This document shows, in pieces, positions 1 through 13,079 of a DNA stretch of 64,000 bases; the first letter of the stretch is position 1, and every line of letters begins with the position of its first letter. Source of the DNA: Anisakis pegreffii (Eukaryota > Nematoda > Chromadorea > Rhabditida > Anisakidae); NCBI GenBank assembly GCA_035041965.1, contig JAPYMA010001053.1, positions 57,057-121,056 of the forward strand, read 5' to 3'. Made by a program: the position numbers and the translations under genes. The notes below the pieces were generated by a model. It saw only the letters and a list, made by a program, of their open reading frames with translations, was not told the origin of the DNA and did no database searches.

Positions 1-2
1 TT

Positions 3-134
3 CCTGATCTCCCATCTTATACACTGCGGTCCACATCCAAATTATTCGATGAATCCACAGACATAGAACCACTCGTTCATGGAAATTTTGCGGACTGTAA
101 AGATTTTGTGGATCAATTCATCGACAAAAAGTGA
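3..134 (+). CDS. C-terminal exon of an unidentified gene (5' truncated by window)
   Basis: A frame open from the window edge runs 43 codons to a TGA at 132-134. It is rich in Asp, Glu, Ser and Thr, reads like ordinary coding sequence, and ends in a Lys-Lys dipeptide. The other two frames on this strand close sooner. No domain is recognisable in so short a piece. The most likely reading is the last exon, or end of the last exon, of a + strand gene lying mostly upstream. No consensus AATAAA was noted close behind it. The alternative is a chance open frame. Confidence 0.35.
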   Translation, partial: PDLPSYTLRSTSKLFDESTDIEPLVHGNFADCKDFVDQFIDKK

Positions 135-3100
135 AAAGGTGGAGAATTTGAGCAAGTTGAAATGAGCGAATGATTTCTCGCTCGAAGTGAAGTGAGTGAT
201 CATAAGAACGAATCTTACTGCAATGCAAAGCGTTCATTCGAACAAATTATCTATCTCATTGTCAGCATCATTTCATTCGAAACCGTTTGCGTGCAACCAG
301 AAGAATGGTCAGTGCGTGAATCTGGAGTGGTAAATGCGTGAACACATTTCCCATTCAACCTCAAAAAAGAGTGTTTTGTCTGGCTGAGCATAGAATATCC
401 AGTCCACACATATCTCAGAAACAGATGATCCAGATGATTTTCGACCTTATATCTGATACATATCATGTTTTTTTTTTTGAGAAACTCGCTGAACTGACTT
501 CTCACGTGATCAACTTACGATTCACGAACCTAGGATCATGTAGCCAAATATGGGAATACATTACTAGAGGAAACTTATTGGTTCCAGGCAACGAAATGAA
601 TTCATTAATTAGAGGGAATGTAAATCAAGAAATAAGATAGGCGGGGGAGGAAGGCTGGTCCCGATCCTAATGCGCCTTTCTCTAAAATGCTGAATTTATT
701 CCCCATAAGAGCATAGTAAGCGTGGGAAGGAACATCATGAAGGAACATGGGAATGCGAAAATTCATTTTCACATATCATTGTATGATTTAGCTTCGCACT
801 GACTCAATTTACCTTCATTTTACACTCCCACAATGAGGCGTAACTGAAGTTAATGACGATTCTCATTGTTAACAATTACAGATTTATGGGACAGTTGAAT
901 TACTTTTATTACTTCCGTCGTTTATAAACCGAAGTTGCCGATTCTGTCGCTATGCTACGCATATCATACATCTGCATCATCGCTTTCTTTAAACTTATCT
1001 CACGGCCATTGCCATTTTAGAGCAATGTTTCGCATAAAGGGTAATTTGGGAGTGTTAGGGGGTAATTGAGTGGATAGGCAAATTAATATCCCGTAGAGTT
1101 GTAAATTTGTGCTGAACGTCATTGTGATTGTTTTTTATTTGGACATGTAAACGCGGTTCGCTCATGGCAACACTCTCTTATTCCTCCTATTTTCTGAGTA
1201 TCTTCAACTCGCCCAGGCCAGAGCAATAGGCAATTTGAAGAAGTCACAAGTATCCCACTACTTCATTAGTATATTTCAACACAGTTATCTCTGAAAATAA
1301 AGCATCTAGAGTGGTGGTAGAAAGCAACTCTTCCAAACGCGCCTCCTCGTATCCAAAAATTGCTCAGTGGAGCGTGCTCTGCTTCATGCTCCTATTGAGC
1401 ACGAAGTTGAGTTCAATTTTCTAGCCGAATTAGTAATATGTTCACATTCACCTTGTTGGGTTAATGAATCATAGCTTTTAGTCGTTAATGTGATCGAATG
1501 GTTAATTTGTGGAAATTAGTTACAACCGTTTGTACTTCAAGACTCACGAGTTTTAAATCGTTCAATAATTCTCACTTCAGTTAAATGCTAAATTCAAATT
1601 GAATAATTTCTCATTGGGTTCAAAGATTGATTTTGTGTTTTTTGCATAATTTGCGTTTGATGATATCAATTGCTCCTTTCAATTTTTGACAATTTCTACT
1701 TCTCCAATCGCTTATGAATGCATTTCCAATCGGTGTAATGAACAACAACATTCTTCCGTGATGAATAACAACATTCGTTCCGATACCAGTGACTGAAATG
1801 ATCGAAAGGGTTTCGTTCATACTTGTCCAATGATGTTCTGAAAATAAGGACTCATCATTAGAGTAGAATAGGATTATAACATAGCCGTCTTCGTGGTTGT
1901 TCAGTGCATTTCCTTTTTCATGAATAAATGAAATTGTTGATGAATTTCCGTTTTTTAATCACTGCCAAATGTTTCTTTCATTGCTTTCGGTTGTCAGTTG
2001 CTGGGACTCACATTTTTTCTGCAACTGATCAATAAAGTTCTAAAAATACTTGTTTTATTTCAGAAAATTAATTTCTATCATGCCACCGACGAATATCCGG
2101 ATCGGTTTCAGACTTTTCCTGACGTTATACGTAGAAAAATTAAATTCTTGTAGTGGGTAAGGTAGTAATGGTCAATCAGGTCATCGAAGAGGGCAATGGA
2201 GCTTCCAAGCTTGGCAAACACTGCTTCAAACGAACATGCATAATTGAATGTGCGTCCAGTTTGAAGAAACCAAAATAAAAGTTCGCAAAAATGATAAATG
2301 AAACATTACACCAGCAACAAACAAGCATAAAGAGTCTATTTGTTCCAGTTGTTTGGCTCAGCGTTCTCGTTGTTTGTCTCCGTCAGATTTCTCAGCTGAA
2401 CGGATGACACTGCAGAATCGATGGTCACATTGCATGCTTTTGTTGTTCATTCAATTTTGTTTTGTTGTGTTCCATCAATCCAACCAATACACCATTCCAT
2501 ACCAACTCTCATCGAATCAAATCCCCATAAGAATACTGCCCCCGCTTCAACTTCTTCCGGTCCGTTTGCCGTTGCATGCTATGTTTTTCGGTTGAATTTC
2601 AAAATTCAGTCACTTTCAACGTTTTATTCCGGAACTTCGCAATCAGTTGGTTCAGGCATTTAATTTTTTGAGATGTTGGAGTAGTTCAAACAATTGAATG
2701 AAAGTGTTTAATCTCCTCAAACCTTCCACTTGTGAGACAGAATCAATTTTTACGTTTCCCTACCTTGATCAACGTGTTCGATTAAAACGGTCGGTTCGCG
2801 ACCGAATTTTTCACGAACATTCGCACGTTCAGTGTTAAGTAATGACACGTTGGAATCAATTCATAAAATGAAATGTTCTGTGATATATTTGGTGTTTACA
2901 TTTTCTTTCACTAATGAATACTTTGTCATTTCTTAAAATTCTTTTCTAAAAAGTGTTTTTATTCGATTAGTTGAGTTGTAGTTTGAGGACTGAACCCACC
3001 GCTGATCTTATTTTCACTACATTAATCCTAGAAAACAGTCAATGTCTATGGTTACTCATTCCAATCGTAATGGCTATGTTCACTCATTTCACACTCAGGT

Positions 3101-5819
3101 CTGCTGCTGCTGCTGTTTATGCTGTACGAAGCAATTTGCAAGTGACCAGTAATATGTTCACTTCTGCTCAGTCAATCTCAATCGCAGAGTCAATCTTCAG
3201 AAGCCCATGTATTCCGTTGCTATGCACCTTTTCAGAGTTATTTCCTGCTCCTGGAAACTACAAAGTGATGGCAAGAGCGTAATCATGTTATAAAATTAAT
3301 ACTTGTTGCGTTCACTTCAGGTATTCTTTATATTGGCTCTATGAATGTTTCAGCGGAATCAAACTATAAAACCACAATTATTTCTATGGGACATGCGAAA
3401 ATTCGTGAAGAAGACTCGTTTTGCGCATTGAAAAACGTTCGTGCGACTTAAAATTGGCATTAAAAAAGCATATTGCTTACATATATCATGTCCGTTTTAT
3501 TCGGATTAAATTTGCTGTATTCAGAAGGTAATCATAACTGAGCGGTCGGTATATGTCCTTTGTCTCTGAATGATGAATGTGCTGGCCGAAGAAGGATTTA
3601 AAAAACGCCAGCATTGAGGGAATTCTATAAATTGTTCAATGATGAACCTCAATAATAATAAATCTTGATAATTTATCATGATTAAAACCGTGTGACGGTG
3701 CTGACTGCTGTCACGCATTGCGCATCAAGTCATCTCCCTTTGTCGCTTTAAAATTTGAAAATTCGGTGTTCATTCGAAGTCTCATTCACGGTCCTTCAAG
3801 GTACTCGAATTCATGCAAGCAATTGACTGAGCTTTTATTTCTAGCGTTTCACTCTCTCAGAGTTGACAAGTAGGTGGGTAATGAAAATGCATAAGTTAAA
3901 ATGCATCAGCAAAGCATAACGGATACGGACACTGCATATATAGGTTCCATAAAATTATTCGTCAAGAAACAAGAAGTTAAGTGCATCTGCAAGAGCTCGT
4001 GCGCAGCTTCGTATATGATGCACTCGCTTGAGTCATTTCTTCTGGCTGTCTCTTCGCATACAAATTATCAACAACAAATTCAACGGCATTATGCTTGCAT
4101 GCACAACTTCCATTTCCATTATATCTGTCGAGTGTATTCTGCGCGAATTTTATGCAGGCATCATCTCCATCCAAGAAAATACTTATGGAAGTCGACCGGC
4201 GGCTGAAGTTGCGGATCTTGAATATTCTATTGATATCCTGGGCTTACAGCTTTTACGGCATGTCATTTTTCCTATGTGCAGCAGTTATTTCTATACGAGT
4301 AACAAACTGCTTAACCCGCCAGTGTCCAATAGCCTACGGCTGATTGCTTCTAGCACACGGACTTTGTGGCTTGAGCATTAGCATGAACACTCATCTAACT
4401 CTACTGAAATTTCGGTCGTTCACAATTTTGCTGAGCATTAGCATCAACATCACGATAATTTTTCCACCTTTCAATAATCACTCAGGTTCGGTTATTTCTG
4501 GGATTTACAAGTCGCCTTTCACGAAAAGAATTCGGAATTTGTTCACTATAACCGGATTTCGAAACTGCGAAAATGAATCCTGTCAAATTTTAATTGAAGA
4601 GTTTCCAGTTTTTTCTGGAAGTTGTGATCTTTCCTCAGATCCACATCACTACTCTACTGTTTTTGAGCAGCATAATTAGTATCTCACAGACGAAAAATAT
4701 ATTCGACAAGTGATTATCGCTGTCTTTATTGAACGGTGTTGGTGGAAGATGAGCGATGAGATAAATGCGCATCTTGTTTTTTCCATCAACGCGCACACGA
4801 ACAGTGAATACTTTCATTTACACTGTTTCAGCTCATGAAACTGAACTGTTCCTTTTCAATTCTTCTTTTGCCTGATTTGGCCACATCAAGCTGTGTTCAA
4901 TGATTTGACTTCTCAACATCTGCAATAAGAATGATCTTTGTAAGGAAAAGCAGTTCGAGGATAAAAATTGCAATTCTATTCTGCTTCATGAAGTCGTTAA
5001 ATTAAACTTTGACTCTAAACCAGTGATTCTCAGGCTCTCTATTACATTTCGATAACAAATCAGTAGAAAATCCAGAAATTGATCCCATAATCAAGAAATC
5101 TCCTGTCAAAAATTCGGCGATCTTGTAAAGTGGAATCAGTTTCCTTGTTCACATATGTTTTAAGAAAGTACTATAAATAATTTGTGTAAGAAATTCGTTT
5201 AGATAATCAATCAACTCGTAACCCTCACAAATATTTTTCCAGAAGGAAGTTTCTCACCTGTGCTCTAAGCAGTAATTCATAAACCTTCTAATTTACATAT
5301 TTCCAATAATCTTGTAGCGTCACGTATCGAACCAACTATCGATCGCATTTATTTCGCCGCAAAAGTCATATATCGTAATTTTTTCAGAAATCTGTCACCA
5401 ATAGATTCAATCTTTGAATATTCCTGCAGAAAAAAATCTTGGGGTCCCTAGTTGAAAGAGTAGCATGTCGTGATTGAAATGAAGAGACTGATGATACCTG
5501 ATACATTGTCATGCCATTTTGATTGGGATAGCAAAGCTGGGCCAACAATATAAAGTGCGGTGCAACGTTCATCTTGGATAGTTATCGACCTTATCTTGTC
5601 ATTCAATGAGGTATCGATGAGAAACAAGTTGCAATGATTCCTCTGAATACTTTCACGTTTTCACTTGATATTATCTCCATATGTTGATGCGAGTTCGCTC
5701 ATTATCTCGTGTGAATGAGAAAAATACTACACCAGCAATAACACATTGAATGAGACGCTTTCTCTGGTCTTTCACGCAAATGAGACCTATTTTATTCTAA
5801 CTTAATTCGATGTTTGCAG
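135..5819. other. Intergenic, no gene supported
   Basis: About 5.7 kb without a convincing gene. The open frames are short, overlap on both strands, and show no recognisable domain or chain of phase-compatible exons. A 17-base phrase (GAGCATTAGCATGAACA and a near copy) recurs at about 4373 and 4433. The stretch next to the GPCR start probably holds its promoter. I see no RNA gene. Confidence 0.5.
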
Positions 5820-5847
5820 CTGTCATTGACCTGGATTTACTGAACAA

Positions 5848-6793
5848 ATGAGACTCTTGCCAGCAGAGTCCCGTCATTTGTTTTATGAGAGCAATGCATC
5901 GGACGGAATTGATTATCAGGTATTGAACATTATTTGAAATGATTTTTGAATGTCATTCTGCTTCGAGTTTCTGTTTCTATGTGATTCTTTACAATTTCGA
6001 CATGACTTGAATGAAAAAAGAATCATTCAATCAATCTGACCTTTCATGGGATGGTTGACTTACTGTCCGAGAAAAAATTGATGTCACATTTTACAATCTG
6101 TGTTCTCAATGAAAGAGTTGATGCTGTTAGCTTTTGGAATCAACACAGAAATATAATACAAAGTGAAAAATGCAAGTTTGAAAGCTGTTCTCAATTCAAA
6201 GCATTTTGCCATTGCATTTATGATATGAAAAGAAAGAATTGATCTCAGAGATATGGAAATGAAAATGAAGAAATTGAGATCTCAGAGAATCTCTGGCCGT
6301 GGGACACGTAAGTGCTGACTGCAGTGAGCACTGCCACTTCTCCTCTCACTGAGCCGTTCAAATTTTCTTTCGTTCAATGTCATCTACGGTGATTTATTGA
6401 TCAGCATCCACAAAATTTCATTGCAGAACGCCCATGTGATCGCATTCATGACACTCGCCCATTATGGAGCGATGGCTGTAACTGGATTCACAGCTGTGTT
6501 CACGATATTCGCAAATATGCTTACCATTTTTCTGGTCATTCGACATCGCCAATTGCATAGTTCAGTCTCGAATTTGTACGTTCTCAACTTGAGTTTCGCT
6601 GACCTTTTAATTGGTCTCATCGTTATAGTCATTATGGCCGTTCATCTCTTCGTAATTAGGTATGTGTGTTAACCTCATGCATAATCTTCCATAGTTTACT
6701 GAGGTTAAAATTAATCAATCGCAGTGGAGTGAGTATTTTGCTGAATCTCGTATTTTGCAAGAACAACCGAGCATTCTTATCAAGCAAATCCTT

Positions 6794-6825
<32 letters not shown>

Positions 6826-9800
6826 CAAAATGCTACACCGAATCAATAAAGAAATCAAAAAATTGTTGTGACTATAGGAATCCGAAATAAGATTTCTTTT
6901 TTTGGAGGACCATTTTTGATTTCATACGCCAAATCAATTTCTTAAAGAATTTTCGTTACTTAATATCTCAATTATTCAGAGTTGATTATTTTTTTGCTTG
7001 CACGTGGCTGTGTGACGTTTGGCAACTTTGTGATATTATTCTGTCGACAACTTCACTGTATTCAGTATGTGCGATAGCGTTGGATCGGTTATGGAATCTG
7101 GTCATCGCTTTTCTTTACTTGCAATTGTTTGCGAAAGAATCGCACAATACCTTAAATCAACAATCTTTCACTCTGCAAATAACAAATTTATATGCGTTAC
7201 TATGAAACGAGAAGTGAATGACTTTGATGAAAACTTAAAATTAGCAAATGAAACGACCGACACCTGTCCAAATTATTTGCCAATGATTCAATCACTCTAC
7301 TGCGCATTGCTCAATATTACACCATCAAAAAAAACATCGGTGATTCAGTGCTCTAATTGCGTTACCAATTTAGGAGAAGCCACTGCGAGTGTTTAAACGT
7401 AACCGAAGAATCGCAAAGCGTCTTATATTCAGCATTTGGGTGATTCCGATGACGGCATGGACGATTGTATATTTCACAATGACAAAACACGTCAATAAAA
7501 AAGACGCAATGCGAAGACTTTCCGAACGAATTGTTCGCATTCAGCAAATAAACTCTACTGGTTATTACACAATATGGAGCAATAAATACATAGTACCAAT
7601 CGTTGCCGTACCTCTTCTCTACATCCCCGCTATAACATTGGTACGGTTGCCTAATGTAACTGTTTTTAGAGTGGTTTTTTCGAAAATGCGAAGTTCGAAG
7701 AAAACTTAGAGAAAAATTTCGAATTGAAATTAAAAAAAACAGGACTACATCCACTCAAATGTTCAACGAATCATTGGATGTAATTCTGTTTGAGTGATAA
7801 CGACAGTATTCAGATAGATATGAATTTTTCATCACATTTCACATACAAATCGCTCCGTATTCAGATCGCAATGTTCATAAGAATTTCACTTGTTGTTCGT
7901 AACCATTTGAAATTCCTTCGCGAACACTCCACCAAATCGATGAAATCAATTGGCTCACCGCCTACTGATATGGCACTACCATCCGCATCAAATTCGATGT
8001 GTAGATCGCATGAAGGAACCCCGCTGAGAACTCCTGAGCTCATTCGCAAATTCACCGATAGTAATCTGAACAATACAGTCACGTCAGGTTGGTTGTGTTG
8101 TGTTCGATAGAGTTTACGAAACTTTTCATTGATCCTCGTCCGGATCTAACTGGTGACCAATTCAATCAGCTGTGAACGCAGAGGCACGAATAGAAGAGAT
8201 ACAATACATACGGTACCTCATAAACGACACAATCATTGCGACTTTGTGGTTCGAACAAAGTAGTGAAATTAAATTGGAAAGGGCGTTTGTTTGCTGTTCG
8301 CTCAATTTCGGCGTGAATTAAAGCTGAATATCTCCAGTCAAAAGCTGAGTTGTTGTTTGGGCAATCTTCAGTCAGATTTCGGGTATAATCAAACGTCAGA
8401 CTGTTGAACCCATCATTTTTGAAAGTGACGGTACCGGCATCAAACGTGAAAACTAAGCGTTCAGCGAATGAATTCCGCACAAACCCGGTGTGTGATCCCG
8501 GCTAGGCATTACGTCCCTTACTGTATATACAAGTCATCATCACGCCTTAGTTACTGATCCCTCACATTTCACACGATAGCAGCGCAACTACGCTCTGCGC
8601 TATTCACTATGCACATCACTCTATTCAAAATATTTATGCATTTCCACCGCTGTTCACAGTTCCACTCTGACGTTTCACACATATTATTACACTCATATTT
8701 ATACCTTTCAACATACATATATACCTAGGAAAGGCAAATTTCTTTGCACATCGAAATTTTGGATATTGGGACTCGGAACAGAAATGACCCGTATAATGAT
8801 TTGCTCTGAAGAAATTGGTTTGAACGATCATTGGATTTCTGGGTTATCTAATTGTAAGGCACAATGCAGACGGCACAAGCTTTCAGTTTAATTCGCCTAG
8901 AGAAAATTATGCAGGAGTTGTTTTCAATCAAAACTACACGACTTCGAAGAGGGGGACCAGGAAAAATTCGAATATCGAAATTGGTGAATGACTGCACATT
9001 GGACGGAAGAAAGTTTGATTCAGTGATCTTTCAAATCAATTATTTTTGAGTTAAATTTCACACAGATCGTTCAAAGCAAAAGTTTTCCTCCCGAGCTGAG
9101 AACTTTTTAGAGTTCCACTTTTTTCATGCAATAATTTGTCATCCCAATACGTATATACCATTAATATTCTCAACCATCGTTATGAAAACCAGAACTACAC
9201 GGGCCTTGCATGATCCTCGATGAGTTCTTCTCGTGAGGACGTGTAGGTTGCAGGTTATGGCACTCCAAACACTCGAACACCCAGGAGTCCATCTTCGCGA
9301 GTACCTAAATTCGAATGGAATTTAGCACCGTTGAGTGAAGAGATTAGCAGTGGACGAGATCGCAGTCACTCTGAGCAAATTCAACTTCACAATGAACAGA
9401 TCGATCAACTACAGGTTTCCATCTCAGTTCTCGCATTCGTCAGAGCTGAAAAAGTGAGCAAATTCGAGCATTGTACCCCATCCATATAAACCGTTCTGAT
9501 GATCGGTCTTCTGTAAATCAGGATAATGACGGGTTTTATTTGACTTGAGTCGATCATCTCATTTGTTAACAAAGTTAAACAAATTTATATGCAGAAAATG
9601 GCTGGAAGCTCGAAACATCTTCGTGTGCGAGGAACTGTATCGATGCCTACTCGGAATCAGTCCATTCCGACCAGAGAACATCGTGTACTTCAACGATCTG
9701 ATTTTGTGATTAAAAATCAGTCATCACCTGAATCACCACCACTGGTATTCCTTCAGCGATCTCATACTTTTATACTTACGATTAGTAACTGATTACCGCT

Positions 9801-12085
9801 GATTTCACAGTAAACATCAATCACTAATTCACACTGCATTTCCGACTATACGTCAATGGATTATCGAAATGTGCATTCATTTTCTCAAGCTTTTTGCATC
9901 GACCAGTGAGAATATATGAGTTGAAGGGAATACAAACACACGTGGTATGCATAATTCACATGGATGCCTCTCAATTTCATTCCATCGTTTGTTCGTAAGA
10001 TAATTGTGAATTCATATCGAAGCAAATATCATTGACCAATCAAACGTCATTTCGAACAAATATCGTCATCTGAACAAGCATCTCATAGACTAATCTGGTC
10101 GTAATTATGTGCCAGACTATTTCAATGAACAATCTTTTATTCTTCAGTGTTATTTTTCAGCAACATGACACTTCAGGTCGTTCATTGGCTAATTTAGAAA
10201 CAGGATCTGTTGCTAACGGTATGCATCGTCATCTGAGGAGGTATGTGAATGACGTATTTGTTGGTCAATAACTTGATCGAATGACCGATCAATCTGCTCC
10301 TAACTAACTTTATCGAGACATTTTCAGGCTGTCAACATTAAAACGTATTGAATCGTCTCGTCTCAGTGTGCTTCTAAATCCGACCAATCTTGCAGAAATT
10401 CTTCACAGAGAAAACGTTTCGAGACAGGTTTGTGCATATTCTCACTGATGCTGCTCTGAAAATGGGTTTATTCCATTACCACCTCTATACCGTCGACATC
10501 AGATTAATGAGATGGAACTCGTCATGAACTTTTCTTCAGCCAGACCTTCATTCAACCGGTACGTGTCACCGTCATTGTGTGATATCTCACCATAGAAAAT
10601 TTTTTCAGGTTCGAGCTGCAAAAGCTGTAGCCTTGATTCTTTGTAGCTTTGTGATATGTTGGGTGCCCTTTCTTGTTCTTTGGCCGCTCAAACTATTTTG
10701 CAGGTTTGTTGCTCGTTCATAAAAGATTCATAAAAGTTTTGTAATGCAACAGGTTCATAAAAGAAATGATGATGCGACATTCATCCCATAGCACGGTGGT
10801 TCTCACGGTCGGGTGCTTCATTACCCATTTTGATAATCTGGCATACCGCCGCTACCCTCTTCTCCTTCTGATGCAAAAACTTACAATTTCGACGTATAAC
10901 GTCGGGAACAAAAGGAAAACTGGTCCGGAAATCCCTGAGTGGCGTGAAATAAATTAATTTTCTGAAACAAAACAAGTATTTTTAGAACTTCATTTTTTTC
11001 CACTGCAGAAGCAGTATGAAACTCGGCAATCAAAAACAAAAAGTAATGAAAAAGACTATTCAGCAATAAAAAATGAAATCTAATAGCAAGTTCAATTATT
11101 CGTGAAGAAGGAGGATGCAATAAACGTTTCAGGAATTATCTTTGAGATGAACAGATAAGCAATCATTTCATCAAAATGATGGTTAATGAATAAGTAAAAA
11201 TTCATCGGGGAGATGAAAATAAATCCGAACTATCGAGGGTTTTGAGATGCGACTGGTGCATAAATCTGAAAAATAAATCTGAAATTCCCATTCTACTTTT
11301 CAAGCGTTCAATTCATTAACATTGTAAGAAATGTTGTCGTTCATCACGGAAGAAGTATTGTACCGGTTAAAAGAGCATTCATGAGCGATTGAAGAATTAG
11401 AAATTGCTAAAACTGAAAAAGGAAATCGATATCATCAAATTCAGAAATATTCGATCGTGCAACATCAAACCAATGATTTTTTCTGTCATACCAAAGAGCT
11501 CAATCAATTCTTATTGCTCACGCGAGACGATGCCAGCAAATATATTAGAGCACTTACGAGATATTTGTGACTTCTTCAAACTGACTTTTTTTCAAACCTA
11601 AACGAATTAAAGATGCTCAGAAAATAGGTTAAAAACGAGTGTTTCCATGAGCGAGCCACGAGTGCACGAAATACTAATTTCCCGATCCCCTTCGTTATCC
11701 CTCCCTCACGGGATCTCCAAATTACCCAAAATGGGTAATTTCACCCCCTATGAGAACCACTGCCATAGCATGACATTCATTACGATCAACTGACTATGAG
11801 TAGTTTCATGATGGAAATGCTCGTATCGTACTTTCATCGGATAAAACAATTTACAAGCACGATGAATTGTGCAATGATGATTTTTTACTGAATTTCAGTG
11901 AGTGCGTTCCCGACAAACTATATCTGTTCTCGATTTGGTTGAACTACCTCAGTTCAGCGATTAATCCCCTCCTGTATACACTATCAAGTCCGAAGATACG
12001 TCATGTTCTACGGCTTTATCTAAGGTGTCATTCGTCACGATCATCCGTTAAAGCGAGTATTTTTAGAAGTGGCACGATTGTCTAA
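5848..12085 (+). CDS. Aminergic-type orphan G-protein-coupled receptor, 12 exons
   Basis: Class A 7TM receptor at the cell surface. Exons: 5848-5919, 6427-6659, 6980-7100, 7374-7640, 7672-7779, 7865-8087, 9254-9414, 9595-9744, 10161-10240, 10328-10427, 10609-10703, 11899-12085; all phases agree, giving about 598 aa. Seen: N-glycosylation site NAS before TM1; TM1 with N (FANML); TM2 NLSFAD; TM3 LCDVWQLCD, carrying the disulfide Cys and the amine-binding Asp; DRL in place of DRY; TM4 Trp; TM5 YIPAITL; TM6 CWVPF; TM7 NPLLY. D3.32 and ALDRLW favour a biogenic-amine or acetylcholine-like ligand. TM5 lacks catechol-binding serines, and the second extracellular loop has no cysteine, so the ligand is open. 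The third intracellular loop, on exons 5-10, is long, basic and Ser/Thr-rich. ATG 5848 follows a splice acceptor (5817-5819) by 28 bases, suggesting trans-splicing. The exon 6 start is the least certain boundary. Confidence 0.87.
6795..6822. repeat. (GGCT)7 microsatellite
   Basis: Seven uninterrupted GGCT units lie in the GPCR intron between exons 2 and 3 (6660-6979). The flanks are AT-rich. It is a simple tandem repeat, probably length-polymorphic. Confidence 0.95.
10794..11762. mobile_element. Non-autonomous hAT-type element in the last GPCR intron
   Basis: The 969-bp element is flanked by a perfect 8-bp target duplication, CCATAGCA, at 10786-10793 and 11763-11770. The left end reads CGGTGGTTCTCAC; the right end, read inward, is CAGTGGTTCTCAT, close to the hAT end consensus CAGNGGTTCTCA. 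Similarity continues inward with ATTACCCATTTTG on both arms. There is no long open frame inside, so it depends on a transposase made elsewhere. It sits between the TM6 and TM7 exons without touching either splice site. Confidence 0.87.
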
Positions 12086-12165
12086 TCGTAACACTTTTAA
12101 AAAATCGCTCATAAATTCAAAAAAAAAATGCTCGCAAGAATGCCTTCTTTTACAAGAAAAATGCT

Positions 12166-12192
12166 GCCTGGTTAATCATGATCTAACCAGGC
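12166..12192 (+). other. Hairpin in GPCR 3' UTR
   Basis: A perfect 9-bp inverted repeat (GCCTGGTTA / TAACCAGGC) with a 9-base spacer lies 81 bases after the stop codon. It would form a stem-loop in the 3' UTR. Function is unknown and it may be chance. Confidence 0.4.
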
Positions 12193-12504
12193 TGTCATTC
12201 ATTTCGTTTCCTATGAACATCAAATCAGTGCACGGTTTGACAACAGCTAACAGCATTTATATGATGTCAGCATTGATATATAACATCCCATTCTTCTGAT
12301 TCTGTGTGTGCAGCGAATCTCCTGTTTTCTCAAACCATTCGTAGAGAATCTCTTGTTAAAATGTTCCCGTCACTGAATGTGAATGCTTCCAATTTCATGA
12401 TCTCATTTTACTGTCGATTCTGATCTCATGTATTATATAACGAAATTGATTTCTGTTTAAAATTTTGAAAAACTTCAATAAGTTATATCACCACAGTTTG
12501 CTCA

Positions 12505-12510
12505 AATAAA
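12505..12510 (+). terminator. Polyadenylation signal AATAAA, probably of the GPCR
   Basis: The first canonical AATAAA noted downstream of the GPCR stop codon, about 420 bases after it. It implies a 3' UTR of roughly 430-450 bases. Positional inference only. Confidence 0.4.
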
Positions 12511-12704
12511 TGTGTTATCAGTATAAAACGTTTCGTTGTGATCTCGCCACCGTAAATATCTCAACACGACCTCGCATTTCGTTGATCGAGGTCAGGTAAA
12601 CCGAACGTTTTTCGTTTAGTCGATTCAGTTGACAGTGAATGAAGTCCATATGAAATATCTTTCTTTATTCCTGTGCAATGAGCCACAACTTCTCCAGCAC
12701 GCCT

Positions 12705-13076
12705 TTACCCTGCAGAATTGACACTCAGTTTGCCTGAATAACAACGAAAGAGTTTTTGCAAACACTGCACGGGATCATTCAATTGTAAAACGCGAATCGT
12801 TGGACGATTCCGAATCAGACGCAAATGAATCAACGCCATACTGAACAGAGAATGTTCTCTAGAAATCCTTGGCATAGTGAACGACATTTCGCTCACGATG
12901 ACGATGCACACGATAACAACATTGACAATTACGTTAACATGAGATGCAATAATGCTCTTCTGCACAAATTTAGGCAGCAAAGTGATGTCAGCAATTATTA
13001 CAAAACCTCCAAATAGTCTGTTCACTAATTCAGTGCAGAGTTCCCAAGCGCAACCTCGAAGAATCAATGAATCCAA
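12705..13076 (-). CDS. Unrecognised hydrophobic open frame, candidate membrane-protein exon
   Basis: A 123-codon minus-strand frame with two hydrophobic stretches, near residues 24-40 and 47-63, followed by a basic segment with several Arg-Asn and Leu-rich turns. It resembles part of a multi-pass receptor, but I cannot place it in a named family. The end (low coordinate) reads CAGGGTAAAGG, which could be a splice donor rather than a true stop region. Tandemly repeated DNA lies immediately upstream (13.1-13.9 kb), so it may belong to a decayed or multi-copy gene. No start codon or neighbouring exon chain could be proved. Confidence 0.25.
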   Translation of the reverse strand: MDSLILRGCAWELCTELVNRLFGGFVIIADITLLPKFVQKSIIASHVNVIVNVVIVCIVIVSEMSFTMPRISREHSLFSMALIHLRLIRNRPTIRVLQLNDPVQCLQKLFRCYSGKLSVNSAG

Positions 13077-13079
13077 TCA

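Noticed and set aside
7362..7754. 130-codon minus-strand frame
   Set aside because: Lies antisense to GPCR exons 4 and 5, which have strong family evidence; shadow frame.
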